From contig JAMDHS010000066.1 of NCBI GenBank assembly GCA_029717555.1, positions 55,351 to 119,350 of the forward strand: DNA of 64,000 nucleotides, read 5' to 3'. The DNA comes from Peribolospora baueri. Its lineage: Eukaryota > Basidiomycota > Peribolosporomycetes > Peribolosporales > Peribolosporaceae. Positions 33,701 to 43,946 of the stretch are shown here, piece by piece; the stretch's first letter is position 1; each line of letters opens with the position of its first letter. Position numbers and translations under genes: made by a program. The notes beneath the pieces are model-generated. The model did not search any database. It was not told the DNA's origin and saw nothing but the letters and a program-made list of their open reading frames with translations.

Positions 33701-36434
33701 GTTGACTTCGCAGTGTGCTACGCCAATCTGCGATTATCTGGGCCTGTTTCACCTTCTAAAGTTGTTCCAAAGCAGATTCTGCTACGAGCCGGAGCAAGAG
33801 ACGGTGGACGTATTCGACTTCAAGTGCATACCCAAAGCGAATGATTTCAGTGACATCGCAGAGTACTTTCTTCAGAAGGTAAGCTCGGCGTCGAGGAGGC
33901 AAAGATGCCGTCCACGTAGATGCTAATGCAGCAAGACAATGATGAATTTATGCTACCGCTTCTCTCGGACAGGCGATCGTCGCCGCCGTTTCACGCGTGA
34001 GGGACGAGAGCGGCAGAACCTACCCCATTGTTCGCCGATTCCTCCTCGACCTCCTCCGGTACAACGACAACTCCTTCAATCGGTTCTCCGACGCTTACTA
34101 CGTCGCTACTGTGATATCTGCGCTCGCTTCATCGCTCATACCTCATGACACGTTGCGAAGCCAGTTGACGACGAGCAGTCACCTGGAGGACCCTCAAGAT
34201 AGCCAGATTCTTGGTGCTGCTCTTGAGGAAATGGAACGATATGAGGATTTGGACAGGCTTGTCCCATCGTTTCACAATGTTATCACTATCGCCGCGCTCG
34301 AGGTGGGTGGGGAAAGGCGTCGAAACCCTCAATGAGATTACATCATGCTGACCCTGCTGTGGTTCCTATGTTGCAGGCCGAAGTGACTCTAATGTTAGCC
34401 AACGTTATCCCCACCGATTTGAAACCCTTCATTGCGGCATCACGGTAAGTAGTCTGATTAGGGCCGTCGTCGATTTGAGACCTAACTTGAACATCCTTGG
34501 TGTCTCTTCGCAGGGAGGGCAATTTTACTCCTGTTCGCATTGCTGCTCTGGATTGCATACTCCTTGCACGCGGACTACGGCTTAAGGCGGTCAATCGATA
34601 CCTCTTCTCATTGCTGCGGAACGACCCTTCTTTGATCCTGCGTCGGCATTTGGCCAGGAGCATGTGCGACTCGTTGGCCGTCGGCTTGGCAAATGGAGAC
34701 TTCGGAGCGTTCCCGGCACGGGACGCGATGCTGCTGGAAGACAATGGTTCGTCGGCGTCATCGGTCGACTTGTCACTCAAGGTTGAACAACTCGTGAAGG
34801 ACGTCCGTCGTGATGTGGGGAGAGCGAGCTCTGTTAGAGAGGGCTTCTTGTCGTGCCTGTTGTGAGCATCAATGGATCTCGGGTCCACGCGCTTGGAGAC
34901 CTTTTTGGCAGGCGGGGATTTACTGATCAGCCTTTTGCCTGCATTTTTATAGAGCCGACGACACCGATCCTGAAACACGCTGGGTTCTGCTCAAAATGGC
35001 TGATATCCTCTTCAAGCCGGCAGAAGAGAGCCTTCCGAAGGTGCAAGTCCGGGTACGCTTGCCACCAGCTCCTGAGCAGACGACGACATCGACACCATCC
35101 ATACCCCCTGCTCCGACTTCACGTCCCGTAACATTAAAATTAGCCCCAGGGAAACTAGCAAGCCGGAAATCCGCATCGTCTTCTGAGCAGCGTGTCACTG
35201 TTAAACCGCCTCCGGCTGAGCGAGCCGTAACTCCAGCTCCGGCCCCGGCCCCTTCTCCTCCACGTCCCGTTACTCTGAAAGTCTTGCCTAGTAAGCAGGC
35301 CAAGAAAAACTCGGCGCCACCCAAGCCGGCCCCCGAGGAACCGCCTTCCAAGGAACAAGCAGCACCGTCGGCACCGCCTGTATCACCTGCTTCACCTCCA
35401 CGTGTTAAAGTGTCGCCAGGAAAGCAAGCCAACAAGGACTCCGCAACGTCGTCTGAGGAGCCGGCGTCCAAGAAGAAGAGCCGACCGGCGAAGCCGCGCA
35501 AGGCTGTGGAGACGAAAAAGACCGATTGGGTGCAGAAAGCGCCTTTCAACGCCAAGCGGGTTAAGCCTGTGCTTAAAATTCTACAGAACCACCCTGAGTC
35601 GGTCTTATTCTTGAGGCCGGTGGATCCCGTCGCAGATGGTTGTCCAACGTAAGTCAAAGCATGAAATGCAGGAATGCTCCTGGGGTTTCCTGATCGTATG
35701 ATTCCTTGTTAAACATGCGCAGGTACTACGACGAGATCAAGCAGCCAATGGATTTCGGGACGATCCAGAAGAAGCTCGATGCAGGGGAGTATTCCACGAA
35801 CGACGAATTCGCATCAGACGTCCAGCTTGTGTTCGACAATTGCCGCCAATTCAACCCACCAACCACGGATCCACACAACTGGGCGAACGACGTTGAGAAG
35901 GCTTGGCGCAAGGAATGGGCCAAAGCGCTGGTTCCTAAGCTCACGTACAGCGAGAAGCGTGCCTTACAAGGGATGCTAAGCCGGCTCAAAGGAGAACAAG
36001 GCGCCTTTCTTTTTCTGGAGCCGGTGAGTCGCGCGGCGGTCGAGCTGGTCAGAGAACGCCTTGACACGAACTTAACCAATTAAATATCCCCTTTGTCGGA
36101 CCAGGTGGATCCCATCGCCCTCGGTATTCCTACCTATTTCGACGTCATTCCCAAGGAGAACGCCCGAGATCTGAAAACAATCAAGCAGAAGCTGGACGCA
36201 GATCAATACCCCACCTTTGACGCCTTCGAGGCTGATGTGCGGCTCATGCTGAACAACTGTTACACGTTCAACGTCCATTCGCCCGACATCATCGCTCTCG
36301 CGGAAGCGTTTGAGTCTGCTTTCAACAAAGCCTTCCCCGACGTACGGTCGCAATTTGAAGGCGGGCCCGTGAAAGGCAAGAGGCCGAGGAAGGATACGGA
36401 GCAGGAAGTTGCGAACAAGAAGGCCAAAGTCTAG
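30775..36434 (+). CDS. TAF2: TFIID subunit TAF2 with two C-terminal bromodomains (5' exon unresolved)
   Basis: Supported coding starts after an acceptor at 30774 with RVALDIDFAGALR; the initiating exon, probably near 30707 or further upstream, is not resolved. Exons then give GWTDVTIIPYSTAIRSVHLN, CNGVSCDYSYDDPLTRFGL, TPVTIRIEYFLRNPVDGIQF and the aminopeptidase-like core (TWEFEFVVPRQLRLTA, GSYPFGSFKVVFVDEPVAP). At the HExxH position the sequence reads SHALASQW, so zinc catalysis is lost, as known for TAF2. HEAT-like repeats follow to about 34860. An intron, 34863 to about 34950, then joins ADDTDPETRWVLLKMADILF to a Pro/Lys-rich linker and two bromodomains: YYDEIKQPMDFGTIQKKLDA with FDNCRQFNPP, and YFDVIPKENARDLKTIKQKL with NNCYTFN. 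Both keep the acetyl-lysine-contacting Asn. TAF2 helps TFIID bind the Initiator; the bromodomains would add acetyl-histone reading. Confidence 0.85.
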
Positions 36435-37703
36435 GTTGGAGAAAGCGTAGTCATCTGCGCGGGCTATGCTCTGCGTCGGGGAGACGGACGTCTGATGCCT
36501 GTAGTGGAGCAGTCTGTCTGCCTCGTCAAGGAGAGTTCCATACGGCCGGTCGTGTACTTGTATTTGTAGTCAAACATGGAGCACGTGCTGTCCAAAAATT
36601 CTGAAGGTTGACATCGAAATCGCCGGGGCAATGAATGTGTCACGTGATGAATTGCCTGAAGGGAGTATTCACCGAGTATCATTCATGATTCTTCCTGTTG
36701 CAAGACGCTCCCGTTGGTATTCTCGAGGTCACTTGCAGATCATCAATGGGTCGAGCCGGATGAAATGGGGAGAGAACCTTTCTCTATCTAGTCTCTCCTA
36801 TCTGCGCATTGTCGAAGGTTGGCAAGGTGGTTTGGGCCATAGGCAGTTTGGACGGAATGCTCCGTGGAAGGGGCACAATGGGCTTTTCAGAGCGTCCGAT
36901 GCGGAAGTCTGGTTGTTGCGTCACTGCCAGTTCACATGACGACCGCCGGCTCAGTCGCGTCGTCGAGGTCGCGAGAGGCAGTGAAGAGGCAGTGCAGTGC
37001 GAAGTGCTCGTCGAGACGGCCGCGATGGTCAGTCACAGAGCGTCGGTGAGAATAGAAGCTACACAGTACAGCACGTTCGTACGACGCCTTTTTTTTCGTT
37101 GTCTCGCCGGTTTGCTTCCTTCATCCACCCTCCACCATCCTTCCCTGCGTCCCATCCATCCATCCTCGTCGACCTCCGCCTCGCCTCGCCTTCTTCGCGC
37201 GCCCGACGCCGAACGCCGGCGGCATTGACACTTCCTCCGCCGACTAGACCCGCCTAGCCCCGGCGCTAGCGACGGCCAGCCAAGCGTCCCTGCTCGCTCC
37301 GCTTTCGTCGACTTGGCGCGCCCCTCTTCTCCTTGCCCGCGCCGTCCCAACATTGTCCCGACTCACTCGTCGACCTCGCCAGCAACCAAGGCTAACTGCC
37401 TTCATCGTTCCCCGCTCGTCCCAGCACACCTTCTCGGCACGTCGTCTTCTCTTCGTCTCCTCGCCGCCTCACGAGTCACGCACGGCCTTTCCCCGCCACA
37501 AGCTTGCAGACGTGTCTGACACGCCTCGTCACCTTCACGACCTTCGCGTCTTCCCCGTCACAGCCAGCGCACTCCCGGGTCGGCACGTGAACGCTGCTAC
37601 TCTCCCTCGACATACGTCTGGCCGGCGCGCTCTGCGCTGTGTACACTTTACCACCATTGTCCAGCTGCTCTCTTGGCGCCTCTTTCGGAGAGCGAATTGA
37701 AAG
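36435..37703 (+). promoter_or_regulatory. Long SHO1 upstream region
   Basis: About 1.27 kb separates TAF2 from SHO1, long for this compact genome. A TCACGTGA palindrome (E-box 36641-36646) lies 1.06 kb upstream of SHO1. The last 600 bp are CT-rich with no protein-like ORF, consistent with an extended promoter and a long 5' leader. No STRE cluster was identified by eye. Confidence 0.45.
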
Positions 37704-39435
37704 ATGAATAGGGGCGGCTCTGGCGCGTCGTTCGACTTTCGGTGAGCTCGGCTGGTTTCCCCATCTTGTGGCGCACTTGCCTCGACTAGGCTCCCCTCAG
37801 CGGTATTGCGTTGCTTGATCGCTCACTCGCTCCCTCGCTTTTTTTACAGCCCCGTCTTGTCTCATCCCGTCCTCCTCGTAACTCTCGTCCTAGGAGTGGT
37901 AAGTAACTCTCCTCTCTACCTTTAGCCGCCTTCTTTATTCTCAACGCAGTTTTCTCATGGACGTTAATGTGATGCTTCATCCATTTTCCCCTCTTCATGT
38001 AGCCGGGATGGCTCGTCGCCTTCGTAGGCATGATTGTGGCTGAAGCCGATAGTGAGCATCTCATGGAACCTCGAGCGTGCAAGCAGCGACTGCGTTTCGG
38101 CGTCTCATCGCAATATTCCCTTGCTCACCTCGTCTAAATCGATTTGCTCGCAGCGCCCGGCTCGACACTGCATACGCTGTGGTTTGGGATCTTCCTTGAG
38201 CTATTCTACATGGTTGGCATCATTTTAACATTGGGTACGGATTCGATCGCGACCAACCGTCTTCAGGTGCGTGTTACACCCTCGTATTAGCCTCACGGTC
38301 GATTCGTCCGTATGAAACCGGTCCCCATTTTTGACACCACTCCTTTGTCGGCGATTTCGCAGCTATCCGTTTTTGGCGCCGTTGCTATCGTGTTCTCCGT
38401 TTCTGGCATCGACAGAGGCATCTACAGCGGCGTCACCGCCTTCGAGGCTCTCGCTGCCGGATGGTTCTTGCTTACAGTGTCTAACGTGAGTACGGTTGTT
38501 CCGGTTCAAGAGCACGCCGTTCGTCATCAGCGCCCTATCTTGAAGTTCGGACCTAGTCTTGGACGCTTGCTGAATTTGGTCGTTGGTGTCCTACTATAGA
38601 TTTTGTGGACGCTTTACTTCACCTCAGACGAGGATTCGGCCATGTACGCCCTCCTCAATTCGTTCGGCAACGGTGGTCTATCTCCGCCTTCTCGCGGCGT
38701 GAGACGCGGTAACCGTGCCTCGTCTATGGTCGGCATTGGAAATGGCGGCGCGTACTCTGGCGCGTACTCCGGTGGTACCTTCCCCAACTCCTTCGCAAAC
38801 CCCTCGGTGGCGGACATCAACGGTAGCGCCCCTAGCGGTCTTGGTGGTGCTCCAAGCATGGGCGGCGGAAAGACCAGTACGAGCATCAGGAGCGGCAATG
38901 TAGGCCCGATCGGTGGTGGAAGGGAAGATGCGGCTGTGGGCCCAGGCGGTGGACAGTCGCTCATGGGCAACGCCCAACAAGAAGGGGACGTTTCGGGCCA
39001 AGGCGACTATGGCTATAAAGCCAAAGCCCTCTATGCATGTGAGTATCCGGAACCTTCCTTGCCTTCACCAACTTGGACCAGCGCTTGACTCTGCAACAAG
39101 CGCGTGTTATGGTCTTACGATGGCCATGGCGACCTTGGCATGGCTCCCAATCTTCAATTTGCTAACCTCACGTCACTATCTTCTCTTCCTCTTCCCTGAC
39201 CCATTAAGACACTGCCTCTGCTGACGATCCAAACGAGATTTCCTTCGCCAAGGGCGAGATTCTCGAAATTGTCGACAACTCTGGTGAGCGCGCGAGGTAT
39301 CAGATACACGTGTCTTCTGACTGCTTGACTCATCCAGACCGTCTCCTTCCTTGCGTTCCAGGCAAGTGGTGGCAAGCTCGAAAAGCTGATGGCGCGACTG
39401 GTATCGTACCGTCGAACTACCTGCAAATCATCTAG
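37704..39435 (+). CDS. SHO1: SHO1 osmosensor (four-TM, SH3 protein)
   Basis: Plasma-membrane sensor and scaffold of the HOG pathway. Short exons encode the N-terminus [12 protein letters not shown] and four TM segments: [12 protein letters not shown] joined to [56 protein letters not shown] and [18 protein letters not shown], followed by [13 protein letters not shown] Gly/Ser-rich cytosolic linker (about 38650-38990) connects to a C-terminal SH3 domain: KAKALYAY (split by an intron), [40 protein letters not shown] then QII and TAG at 39433-39435. The ALYxY, WW and PSNYL motifs are intact, so binding to a Pbs2-type Pro-rich motif should be possible. At least seven introns; the start ATG is the first codon of the exon that splices to PVLSHPVLL. 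Confidence 0.9.
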
Positions 39436-39760
39436 TGGACATTTCGCTCCTGCGACTTCTCCCCTTCCCACCTAGTCTTTCCTCCATCCGTCGTCCAATG
39501 CGGAGACGACATAGTCACCCACGTTCTTTGTCTTTGTTTGCTATTTAGGTGCCCGTCCTTTTCTCGCATCCGTTTTGCCTCGAATCCTTTCTCTCGTGTT
39601 TCTTTGGTTTCCCATACTCATCTTCCATCGATTTGACCGTGTTCTCATATCCTCCGTAGTCGTCGTTTCCGTCGCTCCTTTTGCGCGGCCGCTGGGGCAA
39701 CTGTGCTCGATATTGTGTCTCGTTCCACGACTTGGTCACCTCTCGCAGAGCAATCGAAAA
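39436..39760. other. 3' flank of SHO1
   Basis: Pyrimidine-rich 3' region between SHO1 and the retrotransposon. No gene or RNA recognised. Confidence 0.4.
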
Positions 39761-39961
39761 TGTTGATGTAAACACATCCTGTCGAGCCTGGCCGGTTGCG
39801 TTCGGCAATGACCGACTTGGACGCTGCGGCTTGCGCTACTCTTTTTCTTCACCTTGGATGTATGAACTCCTACGCTCCCGCTACTTTTAAGTCGAACAAT
39901 CATCACTGTAGATACACCTTAGCTAACAGTTCTGCCGCTCCGTAAGCACCTATCTCCAACA
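39761..39961 (+). repeat. Candidate 5' LTR of the copia element
   Basis: A 201-bp segment begins TGTTGATGTAAACA and ends CTCCAACA, giving TG...CA termini with TGTTG/CAACA as short inverted ends. It is followed directly by ggctatgagcccagagc, a plausible primer-binding region, and by gag. No second copy was found at the 3' side, so the call rests on termini and position only. Confidence 0.4.
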
Positions 39962-39965
39962 GGCT

Positions 39966-40778
39966 ATGAGCCCAGAGCTTCTTACCCTAGTCAGCAAGTC
40001 AAGGAACTCAAGTGCCAACATGTCGACTCAAAACGAGGAGAAGGACACCAAGTGGCAGACGAGGATGGAAAGGAAGCTGAAGAGCGCTACGGGCGTGAAA
40101 AACGGATTCCTTCAGACGGTACCAACGTTGACGGAGTCGAACTATACACAATGGGCAGCAAGCATCATATGGGTACTGCAAGGCGCTGGGCTTTGGTTTT
40201 TAGTAGACCCAGACGGCCCGGAAGTCGACATCCACAAGATCGTTGAGAAGTACGCTGAAGAAAAAGAACGGGAGGATCGAACAGACCAGTGCGAGCGAGT
40301 CCCTCCTACAAGCGCAGACTGTAATAATGGCGACGGTGGAAGCCTCTCAGGACGGACATATGCAAGAACCAGCTCTCCAGTGAGTTAAGGGCGCCTAGGC
40401 ACGATGGAAGGGAGTCAAATGCAAAATTTCTTCAATCGCGTGACCGGACTCTACAAGGAGTTCAAGGCCATCGATGGTAACATGACCAACGATGAATTTG
40501 TCTATTTGCTCTTTGACGTGATGCCGAAGGGATTCGAGCTCGCAATACAATCCTGGGAGGCGCACGCGATTTCCATTGGCTCGCCAACACCGGATGAAGT
40601 AATTGGGACTTGCATCGAGATCGACAGACGACGAAGGGCAGGCAAGACGTCAAGCCCAGCTGTTGGCATCGAAGCCGCCATGGTCGCCTCGGAGCCAAGC
40701 AAAAGAAACAAGAAGGCCAAGTTCAAGGGCAAGTGTCACCACTGCGGGAAGATGGGACACAAGATGGCCGATTGTTGA
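39966..40778 (+). pseudogene. copia Gag with CCHC zinc knuckle (frameshifted)
   Basis: The first open part contains TVPTLTESNYTQWAASIIWV and LQGAGLWFLVDPDGPEVDIH, the typical copia Gag (UBN2/DUF4219-like) start. After stops near 40388 the frame changes and resumes with FFNRVTGLYKEFKAIDGNMT, ending in the nucleocapsid knuckle CHHCGKMGHKMADC and a stop at 40776-40778. At least one frameshift breaks the protein. Confidence 0.75.
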
Positions 40779-40800
40779 AAGAGAAATGGCGAAAAGGATA

Positions 40801-41420
40801 CGAAGGATAAGGCTCAAATCGCTTATTATCCGGTTATCGCCGCCCGCTCTAAGCTTCAGTGGGACGGAGACACCCAGAAGGACGACTGGGTTCTCGACAG
40901 CGGCGCCACCAGGCACATAGCGAACGGCATGCGCTGGTTCGGGCGGTACCAAGTGTTTGGGGTTGCACGCCGAGTTACTGTCGGCAACGATGCAACACTT
41001 GTGGTTCCAGGCTCGGGAAAAGGTCACTTCACCTTTCCCGATGGGCGCTCAGGGACGACCAGCAATGTGCTATACGTACCAGGGCTGGTTCCCAACCTCA
41101 TCTCGGTTCGCCAGCTCGAAGCGCGGCTTTGTCGTTGAGGCGCGGGTTGACGTCATCAAAATCAAGACCAAGGGAGAGAAGAAAGCCTTTCCTGTACGTG
41201 CCCAAGGAGAGCAGTACAAATTGGGCTTCAGGCCTTCAGATGGCAATCGCCCCGAGAAAGCCCTCGATGCTCAAGAGTCGGTCGAGACTGGACCGATTCA
41301 GGCCGAGAGTAATTCCGACGGGAGCGATACCAGCACCGACACCGAGGATGCGGATGAACAGCGCCCCGCAGAGGCGCAGAACGGCTATGCTCTCAAGGTC
41401 CTCCGATCTGATAGTGGGAG
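40801..41420 (+). pseudogene. copia protease and integrase fragments (frameshifted)
   Basis: One frame gives the aspartic-protease region WVLDSGATRHIANGMRWFG, then VTVGNDATLVVPGSGKGHF and NVLYVPGLVPNLISVRQLE. A shift near 41115 moves the sequence into another frame, which continues SKRGFVVEARVDVIKIKTKG and ends in the integrase-core motif ALKVLRSDSG at about 41395-41420. The zinc-binding and most of the catalytic core of integrase are absent. Confidence 0.65.
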
Positions 41421-42240
41421 TGTTGGAAAGGTCAAGGATCACCGTGGGACGATGGGAACGCCTCAGGGAGACCAGAGTTCGGTGGGAACCCCCAGGATGG
41501 ATCAGGGTCCTGTAGCGACACCTGAGAACAGCCATGGATGGGTGGGAGCGCCTGATGAGGATCGGCCGGCATTGCCCGAGGAAGGCAACGAGCCGGCGCC
41601 CGCGGCCGAGAACGAAGTCTCTGCGGCCGAGAATGAGGCACAAAAGGCGAACCAACTATGGAGGAACTTAGGCGCGCGGCGACCCTTCACGAGCGGAAGT
41701 TGGCGGAGCACGAGGAGAGCATTGAACGTGTGCGACAGCAGTCGGCAACAGCGCTTCCCAACTCCAGACCAAGCTCGACGAGGAGTCGCACAACCGAACA
41801 GCCGCTGCCCTTGCCGTCTTCGCGCCCAGCTCGATTCGGAGTCACAGAAGCTTACCGCGACGGCGCTCGCCGGGCTTCAGCTCAAGGTAGAGACGGAGTG
41901 GCAGGTGCGGCCGGATGAGCTTAAGACACGGCTGCAAGCGGAGTCGTGGAGAGCGAGCGAGCTTCAGGCCAGGCTCGATGCGGAATCTCGGGACGGGGAG
42001 GTGGCGAAACGGGAGGCCCGGCGGCTCGAGGATGAGGTGGCCAAGGTGGATCAGCGGACCGCGGGGGCGAACCGACAGTTGGACGCACTTAGGGCAGACA
42101 TGGCTCAAGACGAGCGGCAGGAAGAAGGTGATGGAGAATGAGGCAGATCTGCGGCGCGTCAAGGAACGAGCCTCCGTTTTCCGGGCCGAGCTGCAGGCGC
42201 AGCTGGACGCCGAATCTCAGAAGCGTACGGCGACGGCACT
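41420..42240 (+). other. Non-copia insert: 10-residue repeats plus coiled-coil coding
   Basis: Between the integrase and reverse-transcriptase remnants lies sequence unlike any copia domain. It first gives four degenerate 10-residue repeats (MGTPQGDQSS, VGTPRMDQGP, VATPENSHGW, VGAPDEDRPA), then charged helix-forming text rich in Glu, Ala, Gln and Arg (ELQARLDAESRDGEVAKREA and related). A block matching QLDSESQKLTATALAGLQLK near 41830 recurs as QLDAESQKRTATALAELQRK near 42200, so part of it is internally duplicated. The origin is unknown; capture of a host coiled-coil gene fragment is one explanation. Confidence 0.55.
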
Positions 42241-42910
42241 GGCGGAGCTGCAGCGCAAGGCGAGGCGAAGTGGATTCTGGGCATCGAGGTCATCCGTAAC
42301 TTGCCCGGCATTTTTCTCTGTCAGAAGTCGTACATCGAACGGCGGATTTTCGAGCGTTTCGGCATGCTTCAAGCGAACACTGTCAACACGCCCATGGAAG
42401 TAGGACTGCAACTTCGGAAGCGACAAGACGAAGAAGCCGCTTCGAAGGAAGAGTACCAGCGAGCGGTCGGATCAATAATGTACCTGATGCTCTGCACACG
42501 ACCAGACCTGGCGTTTGCAGTCAGCAAGCTCTCTCAGTACAGCTCGGATCCAAGCTCGACGCACTGGAGGGCGGCCAAGCGGGTAATTCGCTACGTCAAA
42601 GCAACTGCGGGTTATAAGCTGAAGTTTGAAGCTGGGATCGATGGCAACGACGACTCCCAGATCAACGCTGGTTTTGAAGCAGATGAGGTGAAGGTGGTCG
42701 GTTACAGCGACGCCGACTACGCAAACTCTGGATACGAGGCGCTCAGTTGCAGGCTTCGTCTTCAGCCTGGGAAGTGGCTCTGTCACCTGGAGTAGCAAGC
42801 GCCAGAGCACAGTTGCACCATCGACTGTTGAGGCCGAATACGTCGCAGCCTCAATTGCAAGTCGCGAGGGAGTCTGGCTCAAGCGTCTCCTCGATGGGCT
42901 CGGAGTTGAG

Positions 42911-43021
42911 GTTCAGGAAGTCGAGCTCAACTGCGATAACCAAGGTGCGATTGCTCTCACCAGCAGGCAGAGGTTTCATAATAGGACCTTGGTTATCGCA
43001 GCTGAGCTCGACTTCCTGAAC
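42911..43021. repeat. 36-bp inverted repeat (foldback) at the element's 3' end
   Basis: The arm at 42911-42946 (gttcaggaagtcgagctca...caaggt) recurs in inverse orientation at 42986-43021 with one mismatch, separated by 39 bp. The left arm is the authentic RNase H coding sequence (VQEVELNCDNQG). The right arm replaces what should be the KHIDIxYHF block of RNase H. Confidence 0.9.
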
Positions 43022-43077
43022 ACGCTATCGCGTTGCGAACGGAATGAAAGCGCTCAGATTGCAAACAATATATACCC

Positions 43078-43946
43078 TCATCCGGTACTCTCTACACACC
43101 CGCCGTAGACGTGAGCCGGCACCTGCTTTGGGTTCCGACGACAACATATACGACAAGGTGGAAAGAGTTGTATGCGCTCGGTAGCGAAGGCCGTCAGGTA
43201 GTTGCTTGATCTCATCACAGCGCATCTAGCGACTAGGACAGGATGGAATGATGGACGCAGCAAGCTGGATGCTTGCGCATCGCGTTCACACGTCAGATGA
43301 GGAGTGGTGCTTGGCTGAGAACCTGACGGCACTTTTCTTCTCGCCTGCCCTTCCGAGGAAGTAAATGTTTGTCAGCAATAGGCACGCGTGTGCTTTGCAC
43401 GACTTGGGACGTTGTGTCGACAGGCTCACCTTCGAGCAGAGCGGCGAAGTTGGTCAAGCTGGTCTTTTCCTCATCACGCCTCTTGGCATCCGCCTCGCTG
43501 AAGCTCCGTTCGGCGGCCTTGAGGGCGTCCTTGGTGTCAAGAGATGTGTTTTCAAAAATTCGTGTGTGCCTGTTTATCTGGGCTGCACGTCGGGGTATTT
43601 GTGCAGCCATCGGGTGTCAGAATCCGCACGTACATACCAAGTACAGAAGATGGGCAGCCGTCAGGCCTTCGAACTCTGTTTCCAATTTCTGTACCAGAGC
43701 GTCGTCTTTGGATTTGAATTCCTCGTAGAGGGAAGTTCTGCGCATTTCGATGATGGGAACGAGACCAATGGAGATCAAGGAATAGAGAACGACAACAAAG
43801 AAACCAAGGTGGCCAAAGGGGATGCATGCTCACAGTTCCGATTCGTGATGCTCGATCGCCTCGCCGACGTCGTTGCGAAACCTGGTCGCCGCAGCATTGG
43901 CGTCGCGGACAATGCCGGCCCGCTTCCTCTTAGCTTTGGAAGACAT
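43078..43946 (-). CDS. Unrecognised small coiled-coil protein
   Basis: Exon 1 (43946 to about 43832) reads MSSKAKRKRAGIVRDANAAA, then TRFRNDVGEAIEHHESEL, ending at a gtgagc donor. Exon 2 continues in phase as TSLYEEFKSKDDALVQKLET and EFEGLTAAHLLYL before a gtatgt donor. Exon 3 gives INRHTRIFENTSLDTKDALK and AAERSFSEADAKRRDEEKTS, then LTNFAALLEG. The spliced product is highly charged and helix-forming with a basic N-terminus. A last exon in phase could continue PSGSQPSTTPHLTCERDAQA to a stop at 43078, but that end is uncertain. I do not recognise the family. Its start lies about 75 bp from an ATG on the other strand. Confidence 0.5.

Larger units (their letters stand above)
39761..43021 (+). 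mobile_element. Degenerate Ty1/copia LTR retrotransposon, 3' truncated
   Basis: Ordered remnants of a copia polyprotein lie on the plus strand: Gag, CCHC zinc knuckle, protease (DDWVLDSGATRHIANG), an integrase catalytic fragment (LKVLRSDSG), the end of reverse transcriptase (KSYIERRIFERFGML, then YQRAVGSIMYLMLCTRPDLA and FAVSKLSQYSSDPS) and RNase H (STVEAEYVAASIASREGVWL, NCDNQGAIALTSRQRFHNR). Frameshifts and stops separate the parts, and most of integrase and reverse transcriptase is missing, replaced by an unrelated segment (about 41415-42240). A candidate 5' LTR precedes it; no 3' LTR was found. The element is not autonomous. Confidence 0.85.

Noticed and set aside
34996-36434. Independent bromodomain gene starting at the Met at 34996
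   Set aside because: Coding extends upstream of that Met (ADDTDPETRWVLLK) to a good acceptor that joins TAF2; kept as the refuting alternative.
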